A stretch of 37,979 nucleotides of DNA from assembly GCA_016293975.1 (NCBI GenBank), contig JAEDCW010000011.1, forward strand, positions 1 to 37,979, read 5' to 3'. Position 1 is the first letter of the stretch, and each line of letters opens with the position of its first letter. The stretch is from Clostridia bacterium. GTDB lineage: Bacteria; Bacillota; Clostridia; Christensenellales; CAG-138. A program made the translations under genes and the position numbers. Below, piece after piece: positions 7,571 through 16,222 of the stretch. The notes under the pieces were generated by a model. It saw only the letters and a program-made list of their open reading frames with translations. It was not told the DNA's origin and did not search any database.

Positions 7571-8368
7571 ATGAATAGAAAAGCATTTTTGGTGATTATC
7601 GCATTTTTACTCTGCTTCGCTCTGTGTGTTCCTGCGCTGGCGGAAGGTTATTCGAGATTGGAGGACTTTGCAGGTCTGCTTTCCGAGGATGAACGCGCGG
7701 TCATATTGGCACAGCTCGACGATATAAGCGAGCGTCAGGGCATGGATGTCGTAATAGTGACAGTCGCGTCGCTCGATGGCAAGACCGCAACCGAGTACGC
7801 TGACGACTACTTTGACTATAACGGTTTCGGTCAAGGCGCAGACAGAAACGGCATACTGTTTTTAATCAGCATGGAAGATAGGGATTGGGCCATATCGACG
7901 AGGGGAGACGCGATAGCGGCCTTCACCGATGCGGGACAAGCGCACATAACCGACGAGATGGTACCCATGCTCAGTGAAGGCGAATATGCCGATGCATTCG
8001 TATGCTTTGCCAACTACTGTGACGACTACATCACACAAGCCAACACCGGTGAGCCCTACGACGTGGACAATATGCCCAAAGAGAAGCTTGACACAATCTG
8101 GATACCGTTATCGCTCGCGATAGGAATGGCTGTAGCGCTTATCGTATGCCTGATTATGAAGAGCCAGCTCAAGAGCGTAAGGAGCCAACCTGAAGCAATG
8201 AGCTATGTCATAAATGACAGCGTGAGTTTTACCGAGCAGTCTGATGTTTTCCTCTATAAGACATTGACGAAGACAAAGATTCAGAAGGCGGAGAGCGGTT
8301 CCGGCGGAAGCAGCACCCACACGAGTTCGTCGGGTGCAACTCACGGAGGCTCGAGCGGTAAGTTCTGA
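7571..8368 (+). CDS. TPM-domain secreted/membrane protein
   Basis: The 265-residue protein has a Sec signal peptide (about residues 1-24, cleavage near ALA-EG), then a TPM domain (about residues 30-150) of the YgcG/Psb32 type, recognised by the FAGLLSEDERAVILAQL start and the YADDYFDYNGFGQGADRNGIL core. One transmembrane helix (about 177-196) and a Ser/Gly-rich tail ending GGSSGKF follow. TPM domains have been linked to membrane-protein maintenance and phosphatase activity in chloroplasts; the bacterial role is unclear. GAGGTG lies 5 bases before the ATG and the gene starts 12 bases after the zinc-ribbon gene, so the two are surely cotranscribed. Confidence 0.9.
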   Translation: MNRKAFLVIIAFLLCFALCVPALAEGYSRLEDFAGLLSEDERAVILAQLDDISERQGMDVVIVTVASLDGKTATEYADDYFDYNGFGQGADRNGILFLISMEDRDWAISTRGDAIAAFTDAGQAHITDEMVPMLSEGEYADAFVCFANYCDDYITQANTGEPYDVDNMPKEKLDTIWIPLSLAIGMAVALIVCLIMKSQLKSVRSQPEAMSYVINDSVSFTEQSDVFLYKTLTKTKIQKAESGSGGSSTHTSSSGATHGGSSGKF

Positions 8369-8486
8369 TGAACCTCAACAGTGTTTATTCAATCGTTCTC
8401 GGCGGCTTAGCCCGCAGATTTTTTGTTCTGTTTCACTATGAGCATAACAACTATAGTCGAAAATCCCCGAGACGTAATTCACGGTC

Positions 8487-8518
8487 AAAAAAGGCCTATG
8501 CGAAGCAACACATAAGCC
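8487..8518 (-). terminator. Intrinsic terminator of the tripartite transporter operon
   Basis: On the minus strand a 10-bp stem (with two G-U pairs) and a TTGCTT loop is followed by TTTTTT. It lies about 30 bases after the tctA stop codon. The rest of the gap to the TPM gene holds no gene. Confidence 0.85.
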
Positions 8519-8549
8519 CTTGAGCATAGCTGATATCCGATTTTGCGAA

Positions 8550-10088
8550 TTATTCGATCTTCTGCGATTTCGATTGATGGGAAGCGAGCCTTTGCTGCTT
8601 TCTTCTTGCCACTGCACGCTTTATAGCAGGTGTGTTTGACACTATTGTGAATATCGTCAGTATGAGCAGTATCAACGTAATGGGGCGTCCGAAGAGCGCA
8701 GCTATAGGCGACTCTGCGGTCGAGGCCAGCGACACGGCGCGTCTGAAGTTAGAGTCCATCATTCTTCCGAGAACCAGACCGAGCGTGACAGGCGCGACAC
8801 TGAATCCGTACTTTCTTAGGAGAAAGCCCAAAACGCCAAAGAAGAACACAACTCCGACGTCAAACATACGGTTATTGCACGCAAATGCGCCTATAACGCA
8901 GAGCACGGCTACGATTGGCAGGAGTATACGCTTGGGGACATTGAGCAGCTTGCCTATCCTTGGAGCTATGAACAGTCCGAGAAGGAGTAGGAATATGCAC
9001 GCAATAAGTCCGCCTGCCAGTATTGCATAGAAGCTGGGAGCACTAGTCTTGAGAAATGTAGGGCCAGGTTGGAGACCGTGAACGTAGAACACCGAGAGTA
9101 TTATGGCGGTAACTGCATCGCCGGGTATTGCAAGCGTAAGCATGGGTATGAGTGCGCCGCCGATACAGGCGTTGTTGGCACTTTCTGAGGCGACTACGCC
9201 CTCTATTGCACCCTCACCGAATGGACGACTGGGTTTCTTTACTATGCGCTTTGCCTCGCCATATGCGAGAAACGATGCGACGGGCCCGCCCGCGCCGGGG
9301 AGCGCACCTACAAATGTGCCTACTGTGCAGTAGTAGAGTGAGCGCCAAAACTCCTTGAGTATGTCTTTAAGCTTGACTGCCTGTTTTGTGACGTTTGATA
9401 CGCTTCCGTCGACGGAGCCGCCCGAAATCACCGTGAGAACCTCCGCAAAGCCAAACAGGCCTACGAGTGCGGGGACTGTAGAAATGCCTGCCTTGAGCTC
9501 CTGTATGCCAAATGTAAGACGGGGCGTACCTACCACAGAGTCAAGCCCTATGAGCGACAGGAATATGCCCAAAACAGCACTTAAAAGCCCCTTAGAGAAA
9601 CTCTTTGACGTGAGAACTCCTGCCGTCGCAAGTCCGAAGATAGCGAGCAGGAAGTAGTCCATTGGCTGAAACTTGAGCGCAACACTCGTCACGGGGTATG
9701 CAAGCAATCCCAATACTGCGAGCCCGAAAACGCTGCCCACAAACGAGTAAATCGTCGCATACTTTAGCGCCCTATACGATTCACCGTGTTTTGACAGAGG
9801 ATAGCCGTCAAGCGTTGTAACTACATTTGCGGGTGTGCCTGGTATGTTTATGAGTATGGCGGAGAGCGCGCCCGAAAAAACGCCGACTACGTATACGCCC
9901 ATAATGGTTGCAAGCGCGTCTGTAGTTACCCATGTGTATGTGATTGAGACGAGCAGAGCTGTAGCCATCGATACCGAAAGACCGGGAATTGCACCCACGA
10001 AGAGACCTGCAAGCGCGCCTGCAAAACACAGCAGTATGAAGCGAATATCCGTAAAGTAAGCAAATACGCCCTGAAGCATTTCTGACAT
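8550..10088 (-). CDS. tctA: Tripartite tricarboxylate transporter large permease TctA
   Basis: This 512-residue, very hydrophobic protein is the large (about 12-helix) permease of a TTT-family secondary transporter, which imports carboxylates such as citrate or other tricarboxylates using ion gradients and a binding protein. Family hallmarks include the glycine-rich start GALAGLFVGAIPGLSVSMATALL and the repeat GALPGAGGPVASFLAYGEAKR, a pair of equivalent motifs in the two halves. Length is typical. It follows tctB by 12 bases and is the last gene of the operon. Substrate cannot be deduced; the family also includes transporters of tartrate, phthalate and similar acids. Confidence 0.95.
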   Translation of the reverse strand: MSEMLQGVFAYFTDIRFILLCFAGALAGLFVGAIPGLSVSMATALLVSITYTWVTTDALATIMGVYVVGVFSGALSAILINIPGTPANVVTTLDGYPLSKHGESYRALKYATIYSFVGSVFGLAVLGLLAYPVTSVALKFQPMDYFLLAIFGLATAGVLTSKSFSKGLLSAVLGIFLSLIGLDSVVGTPRLTFGIQELKAGISTVPALVGLFGFAEVLTVISGGSVDGSVSNVTKQAVKLKDILKEFWRSLYYCTVGTFVGALPGAGGPVASFLAYGEAKRIVKKPSRPFGEGAIEGVVASESANNACIGGALIPMLTLAIPGDAVTAIILSVFYVHGLQPGPTFLKTSAPSFYAILAGGLIACIFLLLLGLFIAPRIGKLLNVPKRILLPIVAVLCVIGAFACNNRMFDVGVVFFFGVLGFLLRKYGFSVAPVTLGLVLGRMMDSNFRRAVSLASTAESPIAALFGRPITLILLILTIFTIVSNTPAIKRAVARRKQQRLASHQSKSQKIE

Positions 10089-10100
10089 AATCGCACCTCC

Positions 10101-10673
10101 TTACGGCAGTCTGACGTTGAGCAGAATAGAGAACAACACGTAGAGCACACCGGGCGTTACAATTGATACGAGTACAATGACGTGGATTCTCCTTTCGCCC
10201 ATGAGCCAAATCAAAAATGCGAGGAGTAAAATCGTTGCAGGTATGAACGTAATCAACTGCATGAGAAACAGGTATGCAATACAAGAGCAGATGACCCCAA
10301 TAACCATGAACGTGGGATTTGCCTCGAGCTTATCGAATTTGGAACGCTGTTTGGAATCCGCGCGGGCTTCGGAAACGGCATTCGTTTGAGCTTCTTCCTC
10401 CGTCTGCAATGATTCTTTTGATGCAACGTCTGCAACGTCTGCAGAATCGGTCTTAGTTTCGGACGGCTTTTTTTTTGATTCGAAAAACAGCGACACAGAG
10501 AGCAATACGGTGAAAACGCTTAGGAGAAGTGGAAACAGATATGGCGACATTATCCACTCTGTCTTTACCCTTGCCGTATAGAAACTTATAAGGCTGTATG
10601 CACCGAGGGCGACGCCGAGGGCAAGCACGCCTATGCTCGGCAGTACACCCTTGTTTTTTATGTGTTCTCGCAT
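10101..10673 (-). CDS. tctB: Tripartite tricarboxylate transporter small permease TctB
   Basis: The 190-residue protein has four hydrophobic segments (about residues 10-32, 43-62, 120-140 and 148-187), the arrangement expected for the small membrane subunit of TTT transporters. A charged, low-complexity Lys/Glu/Asp-rich linker of about 50 residues separates helices 2 and 3, longer than in many homologues. Position between the binding-protein and tctA genes supports the call more than sequence motifs, since TctB is poorly conserved. Confidence 0.88.
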   Translation of the reverse strand: MREHIKNKGVLPSIGVLALGVALGAYSLISFYTARVKTEWIMSPYLFPLLLSVFTVLLSVSLFFESKKKPSETKTDSADVADVASKESLQTEEEAQTNAVSEARADSKQRSKFDKLEANPTFMVIGVICSCIAYLFLMQLITFIPATILLLAFLIWLMGERRIHVIVLVSIVTPGVLYVLFSILLNVRLP

Positions 10674-10692
10674 TTTGAACTCCTTTTATCGT

Positions 10693-10728
10693 AAAAAACA
10701 CCGGGGAATAATCAAATATCCTCCGGTG
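10693..10728 (-). terminator. Intercistronic terminator between tctC and tctB
   Basis: On the minus strand CACCGG pairs with CCGGTG around an 18-base loop and is followed by TTTTTT. It lies between tctC and tctB, so a large share of transcripts may end after tctC, giving more binding protein than permease. Confidence 0.75.
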
Positions 10729-10743
10729 GATGATTTGAGTTGT

Positions 10744-11835
10744 TTAGCCCTTCGGTCTTTCTATACCAAAGTCAGAAGGACTGTATGTCGTGGCTCCCGC
10801 ATCATGGAGCAACCATGAAACTGTGGATTCCCACTGCTTAAAGAAGGATTCCATTTCAGCTACCGTGGTGTACTTTTCATAGAGCTTTTCAATGCTGTTG
10901 TTATCCATAAAACTGACAAAATCAGTGTTTTTAACGGCCTCTGCGCAAGCCTTGCGCAGTGATTCCTGAACCTCCGCAGGGACGTCCTTAGGAACTACGA
11001 GGCTCAACGGAGTGTAAGGAATCGACAACAGCGCTCTACTGTCGGGAAGAACCTCAGACAGTGCGGGTATATCGGGGTGCTGAGCCATACGCTCTGTTGC
11101 ACATACGGCAAGCAGTTTAAGGTCGCCGCTTTCAATGTATGAGGCGACTGTTGAGTAGTTGGAGTTTGTGAATGCAACCTGATTGCCCATTACGGCGACT
11201 ATACAGTCAGAGCCCGACGTATATGCCGTGAGTGCGGGCTCGTAACCGAACTCATTCATAACGAGTGCCTGAACGTGCCCCGAACCTCCGGGGCCTGTGT
11301 ATGCCATTTGAATCTTGTTGGGGTTGTTCTTTATATCGGCGAGAAGATCGTAGATCGTTGCGTAGGGGGAATTTGAGGGTACGACTATAACCTTGATGTC
11401 GTTTGCGGTGACAAGTATCGGGCTGTAGTCATCGTAGCTCAGTTCACTTAAGCCCATGACTCGCTGTGTACCGAGGCTGTCTGCCGTGAAGAGTATTGTA
11501 GAACCGTCCGCATCTGCATCGAGTGCCGCTTGACAGCCTATCGAACCGGAAGCACCCGGCTGATTCTCTACTACGATAGAAACGCCAAGTTCAGTGCTGA
11601 GGGCGGCCGCAAGCTGACGACCTACCAAGTCCGTAGTTCCGCCTGCGCCGTATGGGACGATCATTGTGATCGAATTGACGGGATAGTTATACTCGCCATA
11701 GCCGGCGTTGTTCTGAGTGCAGCCGACGACGGCGAGAAGCATGACCAGTACAATAACAGAAGCAATAAATTTCCTCATTTTGTGTTCCGAGGTCCTTTCG
11801 TGTTGTTTATTGTTGCTGAAAACATGGGAAAACAT
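10744..11835 (-). CDS. tctC: Tripartite tricarboxylate transporter substrate-binding lipoprotein TctC
   Basis: This extracytoplasmic solute receptor captures the carboxylate and delivers it to TctAB. A lipoprotein signal peptide ends in LLAVVGC, with the lipid-modified Cys at about residue 39, followed by NSITMIVPYGAGGTTDLVGR, a signature of the TctC/Bug family ligand pocket, and GYEPALTAYTSG. Two starts are possible: the ATG used here has GGGAG about 7 bases upstream; an ATG 57 bases further in (11778) gives a more usual short signal peptide but has its purine-rich site about 14 bases away. First gene of the operon, directly behind a promoter. Confidence 0.92.
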   Translation of the reverse strand: MFSHVFSNNKQHERTSEHKMRKFIASVIVLVMLLAVVGCTQNNAGYGEYNYPVNSITMIVPYGAGGTTDLVGRQLAAALSTELGVSIVVENQPGASGSIGCQAALDADADGSTILFTADSLGTQRVMGLSELSYDDYSPILVTANDIKVIVVPSNSPYATIYDLLADIKNNPNKIQMAYTGPGGSGHVQALVMNEFGYEPALTAYTSGSDCIVAVMGNQVAFTNSNYSTVASYIESGDLKLLAVCATERMAQHPDIPALSEVLPDSRALLSIPYTPLSLVVPKDVPAEVQESLRKACAEAVKNTDFVSFMDNNSIEKLYEKYTTVAEMESFFKQWESTVSWLLHDAGATTYSPSDFGIERPKG

Positions 11836-11855
11836 GGTATTCTCCCTGTCATTTC

Positions 11856-11889
11856 ATTATAAGATACGCTATTGTAAAGTATCTGTCAA
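11856..11889 (-). promoter_or_regulatory. Promoter of the tctC-tctB-tctA operon
   Basis: On the minus strand TTGACA, a 17-base spacer and TATCTT are followed by an overlapping TATAAT. The predicted start is only about 15 bases before the tctC ATG, leaving a leader that holds little more than the GGGAG ribosome binding site. Confidence 0.65.
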
Positions 11890-11992
11890 TATTTAGGAGG
11901 TAAGTCTGTAGGTTTGTCCACATGACTGGTGAGCCGCTATGAATGTTGGCGCACTCGGAGGTGTACCCATAATAAAAATGAAGCAAATAAAC

Positions 11993-12015
11993 AAAAGGGC
12001 GGTCTGCGACCGCCC
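11993..12015 (-). terminator. Terminator at the end of the pyr operon
   Basis: On the minus strand the perfect 8-bp stem GGGCGGTC/GACCGCCC with a GCA loop is followed by TTTTGTTT. It ends the pyrB-to-pyrE transcript and insulates the tct promoter just beyond. Confidence 0.88.
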
Positions 12016-12036
12016 GCCTTTTGTGTCTTGTTTTAT

Positions 12037-12612
12037 TTACATCTTACGGCTTCCGGGCTTTAACGGCGCTCCTGCGCCTGCGGCGCACAACGGGCAAGCC
12101 TCGGCATCGTAGGATTCTATGTTCAGCTTTGCCGCGGCATACACGGGGAGTGCGAATGCGCAGTCCTCACTGCGCCTGTCGGCAACACACGCGACGCCTA
12201 CAACCTCTGCGCCGAATTCCTCGAGTACACGGACGGTCTCCATTGTGGATTTTCCTGTTGTAACGACGTCCTCCGCAATCAGCACCCTGTCGCCATTAGA
12301 TACGGAGAAGCCGCGCCTTAATTGCATCTGATTGTCTACACGCTCGGTAAATATGCTCGTTACGCCGAGTTGACGCGCAAGCTCGTAGGACACGATTATA
12401 CCACCCATTGCAGGGCCGCAGACTGCCGTGATGTTAAGGTCGCGAACCTGATCGGCAACCCCGGAGAGCACCTCGTTTGCCATTTCGGGATGCATCAGCA
12501 GTCTTGCGCACTGGCAATAACATCCGCTATGTCTTCCGCTTGACAGCAGGAAATGCCCCTCAAGTAGCGCTTCACTCTTCTTCAAAAGTTCTACAACTCT
12601 TTCTTGTGACAT
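12037..12612 (-). CDS. pyrE: Orotate phosphoribosyltransferase
   Basis: PyrE joins orotate to PRPP to form orotidine 5'-phosphate, the fifth step of UMP synthesis, in the cytoplasm. The 191-residue protein carries the PRPP-binding motif RVLIAEDVVTTGKST (about residues 108-122) and the type I PRTase fold order, with FLLSSGRHS near the N-terminus and VCGPAMGG in the middle. The C-terminal CPLC pair is as in the Clostridia-type PyrE subgroup. AAGGAG lies 5 bases before the ATG. Last gene of the pyr operon, 9 bases after pyrD; terminator follows. Confidence 0.96.
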   Translation of the reverse strand: MSQERVVELLKKSEALLEGHFLLSSGRHSGCYCQCARLLMHPEMANEVLSGVADQVRDLNITAVCGPAMGGIIVSYELARQLGVTSIFTERVDNQMQLRRGFSVSNGDRVLIAEDVVTTGKSTMETVRVLEEFGAEVVGVACVADRRSEDCAFALPVYAAAKLNIESYDAEACPLCAAGAGAPLKPGSRKM

Positions 12613-12621
12613 ATTGTCTCC

Positions 12622-13527
12622 TTATACTATTCCTATCAGTTCAGTGATCGATTTTATATCGTTGTCAATACAGTAACGTTCGAGCCCTTCGATGCACCTG
12701 CCCATAGTACGATAATCCGAGAATGTTGCCGCACCTATCTGTACTGCAGTCGCACCGGCCATTATGAATTCGAGCGCATCGTTTGCGGATGCTATTCCGC
12801 CCATGCCTATTACGGGAATATTTACTGCATGGGCAACGCTGTGTACCATCCTGAGCGCAATGGGCTTGATAGCAGGGCCGCTCAGCCCCGCATACACGTT
12901 GTTAAATACGGGTTTGCGCTGAGCTATATCTATTGCCATGCCTAAAAATGTGTTTACGAGCGACAACCCGTCCGCACCTGCCTGTTCGCACGCCTTGGCG
13001 ACCGCTACGATGTCGGGAGCGTTTGGCGTAAGCTTTACAATGAGGGGGAAGCGAGTTATCGCCTTTACCTTTGCGGTAATGTCTGCGGCAAATTCGGGCT
13101 GCATACCGTATGCCATGCCTCCCGTCTTAACATTTGGACATGATATGTTGAGCTCGAGCATATCTATATCGGCATCGTTGAGCCTGCGCGCGCCATCGAT
13201 ATAGTCCTCTTCGCTGTGACCGCCGAGGTTAGCTATCGCACAACAGCCGAAGCTGCGCATAATCTTGCTCTCATGCGCTACAAAGCTGTCTACGCCGGGG
13301 TTTTGCAGACCTATACTGTTGAGCATGCCCGAGGGGGTCTCCCAAACTCTTATGCCCTTGTTTCCATAACTGCCGTTAAGCGTAAGCCCTTTGCTCGATA
13401 TGCCGCCGAGAATACCTACATCGAACAGTCCCGCATACTCTTCGCCGAAGCCGAACGTACCCGACGCGGCGATTACGGGATTCTTAAGCTGTATGCCGCA
13501 GAGCGTCGTCTCTAAAATATCACTCAT
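12622..13527 (-). CDS. pyrD: Dihydroorotate dehydrogenase B, catalytic subunit (class 1B)
   Basis: PyrD oxidises dihydroorotate to orotate with FMN, passing electrons to NAD+ through PyrK. The 301-residue chain shows the class 1 features: NPVIAASGTFGFGEEYAGLFD near the start split by the FMN site, LNISCPNVKTGG with the catalytic Cys, KLTPNAPDI, and IGMGGI for the FMN phosphate. The ATG at 13527 is chosen because GGAGGTG is 4 bases upstream and family similarity begins there; the frame is open further upstream but only over pyrK sequence. It overlaps the 3' end of pyrK by 8 bases, indicating translational coupling of the two subunits. Confidence 0.95.
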   Translation of the reverse strand: MSDILETTLCGIQLKNPVIAASGTFGFGEEYAGLFDVGILGGISSKGLTLNGSYGNKGIRVWETPSGMLNSIGLQNPGVDSFVAHESKIMRSFGCCAIANLGGHSEEDYIDGARRLNDADIDMLELNISCPNVKTGGMAYGMQPEFAADITAKVKAITRFPLIVKLTPNAPDIVAVAKACEQAGADGLSLVNTFLGMAIDIAQRKPVFNNVYAGLSGPAIKPIALRMVHSVAHAVNIPVIGMGGIASANDALEFIMAGATAVQIGAATFSDYRTMGRCIEGLERYCIDNDIKSITELIGIV

Positions 13528-14239
13528 AGTACACCTCCGAGGAAAGAAACACGGGGCCGTCCTTGCAGGAACGCTTTGGACCGCTCTTGGTATGGCACAC
13601 ACAGCAAAGGCAAGCGCCCACTCCACAGGCCATTCGTTCATCCATAGATACATAGAGCGTAGCACTGCACTTGCTTGCGCACGCGTGACAGTCCCTCATC
13701 ATGGGGTCGGGACCGCAGGCAAAATACGTTGCAACAAGTGAGTAGTCGACGTCTCGTGTTACGAATCCGCCATAGTTCATATGGACCTCGTCACATACCT
13801 CTCTCATGGCGTCGTGTATGAATTCGGAAGGCTCACACTTACCGTTAAACCCCACAAAGCCGAGTATGCGGCGGTTTGGGTCTATAGCCCTCAGCTCTTT
13901 TGCAAGGTAATATAGCGGAGCTGCACCTGCCGCGCCGCCTACGAGAACTATATCGCCTTCCGCGTGGGGAAAGCCGTTGCCATGAGGACCCGTGATATCG
14001 ATTTGGGAGCCCGGAGTGCAGGCGCACAGCATCGCCGTGCCTTCTCCGAAAACTTCGATCAGGAGCTTCACATTGCCGTCTTGCGCATCATACATGCTTA
14101 TCGGACGGGGAAGGAAGGGTGCGCTCGAATGACCCGGCTTAAGCATATAGAATTGCCCGGCGTGTCCTGCTTCGACTCCGGTGAGAGTAAGCAGAAACGT
14201 CTTTTCCCCTAAGGGGCGATTCTCGATTATCAGAGCCAT
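13520..14239 (-). CDS. pyrK: Dihydroorotate dehydrogenase B, electron-transfer subunit
   Basis: PyrK carries FAD and a [2Fe-2S] cluster and links PyrD to NAD+. The 239-residue protein shows the FAD motif RPISMYD (about residues 41-47), an NAD-binding glycine stretch VLVGGAAGAAPLYYLAKEL, and the C-terminal cluster Cys pattern CGVGACLCC with a final Cys in KRSCKDGPVF. It overlaps pyrF by 10 bases and pyrD by 8. Its presence shows that orotate formation here is NAD-linked, suiting an anaerobe. Confidence 0.95.
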   Translation of the reverse strand: MALIIENRPLGEKTFLLTLTGVEAGHAGQFYMLKPGHSSAPFLPRPISMYDAQDGNVKLLIEVFGEGTAMLCACTPGSQIDITGPHGNGFPHAEGDIVLVGGAAGAAPLYYLAKELRAIDPNRRILGFVGFNGKCEPSEFIHDAMREVCDEVHMNYGGFVTRDVDYSLVATYFACGPDPMMRDCHACASKCSATLYVSMDERMACGVGACLCCVCHTKSGPKRSCKDGPVFLSSEVYYE

Positions 14240-15081
14240 TTCTCAATATCCTCTTTCATCGCAATGCAAGCTGCACGGACATACTCGGAGAAGTCGTCGC
14301 TCTCTGTCTTTCCTTTGTGGGCTGTTATGAGACCTCTCGATGAATTTACGACTCCGCAGATTCCGTCGTGGAAGAACTGACCTATCTCCTTGCCTGTGCC
14401 ACCCTGTGCGCCGTAGCCGGGAATGAGGAAGAATGTATTCTTCATGAGCGAATGTATGCGCGTAAGCTCCGAAGGATATGTACAGCCGACTACCGCACCG
14501 ATTGCGGAAAAGCCCGTCTCGCCTATAAAGCGTTCACCCCATTTTGATACTTCTGAAGCGACTTTCTCATACAGTGCGGCGCCTCCTACATCTATGTCCT
14601 GAAAATCTCCGCTCGAGGGGTTAGACGTCTTTATGAGCACAAACATGCCCTTTTCTTTTTCAAGATAGGGATAGTACGGCGAGACCGCATCTTCACCCAT
14701 GTATGCGTTGACCGTTATCAAATCGGTCTCAAAGTCGCCCGTGAAATGTCCCTGTGCATACTGAGTCGCTGTCGATGAAATGTCTCCGCGCTTGACGTCG
14801 GATATAACTATAGATTGCTTTGACCTTGCGTACTGCACGGTTTTGGCAAATGCGGCGAGTCCCTCAAGACCGAGCGCTTCATAGCAGGCAATCTGTACTT
14901 TGAAGCAAGCCGAAACGTCATGTGTCGCGTCGATTATGGCCTTATTGAATTCAAACAGCCTGTCGCAGAGACTTTTTGAGCTGTCCTTTATGTAAGCGGG
15001 CAGATAATCGTAGCGCGTGTCGAGTCCTACGCAGACGGGACCCTTAGATTGAGCCGCTCTGCTGAGTTTGTCCATAATCAT
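14230..15081 (-). CDS. pyrF: Orotidine 5'-phosphate decarboxylase, type 2
   Basis: PyrF decarboxylates OMP to UMP, the last step of the pathway. The 283-residue length and the start VCVGLDTRYDYLP fit the longer type 2 OMP decarboxylases; the catalytic Asp-Lys-Asp motif is DVKRGDISSTA (about residues 99-109). IPGYGAQGGTG near the C-terminus binds the phosphate. GGAGGG lies 10 bases before the ATG; a second ATG two codons in is possible. The gene begins inside the 3' end of pyrC (38-base overlap) and ends within pyrK, so translation of this operon is tightly coupled. Confidence 0.95.
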   Translation of the reverse strand: MIMDKLSRAAQSKGPVCVGLDTRYDYLPAYIKDSSKSLCDRLFEFNKAIIDATHDVSACFKVQIACYEALGLEGLAAFAKTVQYARSKQSIVISDVKRGDISSTATQYAQGHFTGDFETDLITVNAYMGEDAVSPYYPYLEKEKGMFVLIKTSNPSSGDFQDIDVGGAALYEKVASEVSKWGERFIGETGFSAIGAVVGCTYPSELTRIHSLMKNTFFLIPGYGAQGGTGKEIGQFFHDGICGVVNSSRGLITAHKGKTESDDFSEYVRAACIAMKEDIEKWL

Positions 15082-16222
15082 AGAGTATTTTCCCTCCTAC
15101 TACAGTCATATAAACTCTGCCCAAGACCTCCCTGCCGATAAACGGCGTGTTATGAGAGCGGGACAGCATTTTTTTGTCATCTATCATCCAAATGCATTTG
15201 GGGTCAAAGAGTACCACATCTGCGAGCTTGCCGCATTCTATGCTTCCTCCGTTGAGCCCAAGCCTCTTGTTGGTATTATAAGAACAAAGCTTGCTCATAA
15301 GCGACAGCGGCAATCCGTTGTCGGAAAACACCTTGTAGTAGATTGCAAGTGCGTGCTCAATGCAGGATATACCTGCCATGCCCTTGTGCTTATCCTCGAC
15401 GGTATGCGGAGCGTGGTCAGTTGAGAGACAATCTACCGTGCCTTCAGCTATACCTGCGATGAGTGCCTCCGTGTCCGCCTTGCTTCTAATCGGAGGATTC
15501 ACCTTGTAATCCATGTCGTAGCCGAATAGGTGGTGGGGAGTGACCTCACAGGTCACGCGCAGTCCGCGGGCTTTTGCGTCCCTCAACATATCGACCGTCT
15601 CCCTGTGGCTTATGTGACCGACGTGCAAATTGCCACCGACCTTCTCGAGAAGTGCGAGGTCGCGCTTGATCATCTTCCTCTCGGGTTGACAATGTGTGCT
15701 CACGACAAAACCGTATTTGGTCGAATCTATAAGCAGATTCTCCATGAAATCATCATTGAATATGGTTTTGCCGTCGTTTGAGAGCACACAGGTCACGCTT
15801 GAGAGGGCTTTTCTGTCTGTCGGCACGGCATCTTCTAGCCCAACACCTGCGGCAGCCGCCTGTACGAGCCTGCACAGGCCGAGCGACTTTGCTCTGTGGT
15901 GATTTGCCATAACCTGCTCGGGCGTCTCTATCACGGGAGCTGTGTTTGCCATAGCGGTGAGTGTAGAATAGCCCCCTGCAAGTGCCGCACGCATACCCGT
16001 TTCCATAGTCTCCTTCTGCGGATAGCCCGGGTCTCTCAAATGACAGTGCAAATCGCACGCCGCCGGCATAAGCACAAGTCCGTGCGCATCTATGACTTCG
16101 TAAAAGCCTGCAGGCTCTATCGACTCCTCTACAGCGCTTATAAGTCCATTGCACATTGCGACGTCCTTGAACCTCTCGCCGCTGTAGTCGACTACTCTTG
16201 CATTCTTAATAAGCAGGCTCAC
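15044..16222 (-). CDS. pyrC: Dihydroorotase, class I
   Basis: PyrC cyclises carbamoyl aspartate to dihydroorotate. The 392-residue zinc amidohydrolase shows DLHCHLRDPG (the HxH metal motif, about residues 58-67), a later SLSTDHAPH-like catalytic Asp (here CLSTDHAPHT), and HISHRET with another metal His, typical of class I enzymes. The GTG start overlaps the pyrI stop codon by 4 bases; AAGGA lies 7 bases upstream. It is somewhat shorter than the usual 420-430 residues, with the last strand intact (GRVYMTVVGGKILYD). Confidence 0.95.
   Translation of the reverse strand: MSLLIKNARVVDYSGERFKDVAMCNGLISAVEESIEPAGFYEVIDAHGLVLMPAACDLHCHLRDPGYPQKETMETGMRAALAGGYSTLTAMANTAPVIETPEQVMANHHRAKSLGLCRLVQAAAAGVGLEDAVPTDRKALSSVTCVLSNDGKTIFNDDFMENLLIDSTKYGFVVSTHCQPERKMIKRDLALLEKVGGNLHVGHISHRETVDMLRDAKARGLRVTCEVTPHHLFGYDMDYKVNPPIRSKADTEALIAGIAEGTVDCLSTDHAPHTVEDKHKGMAGISCIEHALAIYYKVFSDNGLPLSLMSKLCSYNTNKRLGLNGGSIECGKLADVVLFDPKCIWMIDDKKMLSRSHNTPFIGREVLGRVYMTVVGGKILYDYGQTQQSGSI

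Noticed and set aside
13528..13665. N-terminal extension of PyrD
   Set aside because: The frame is open upstream, but similarity and the GGAGGTG site fix the start at 13527; the extension is antisense-free pyrK coding sequence in another frame.
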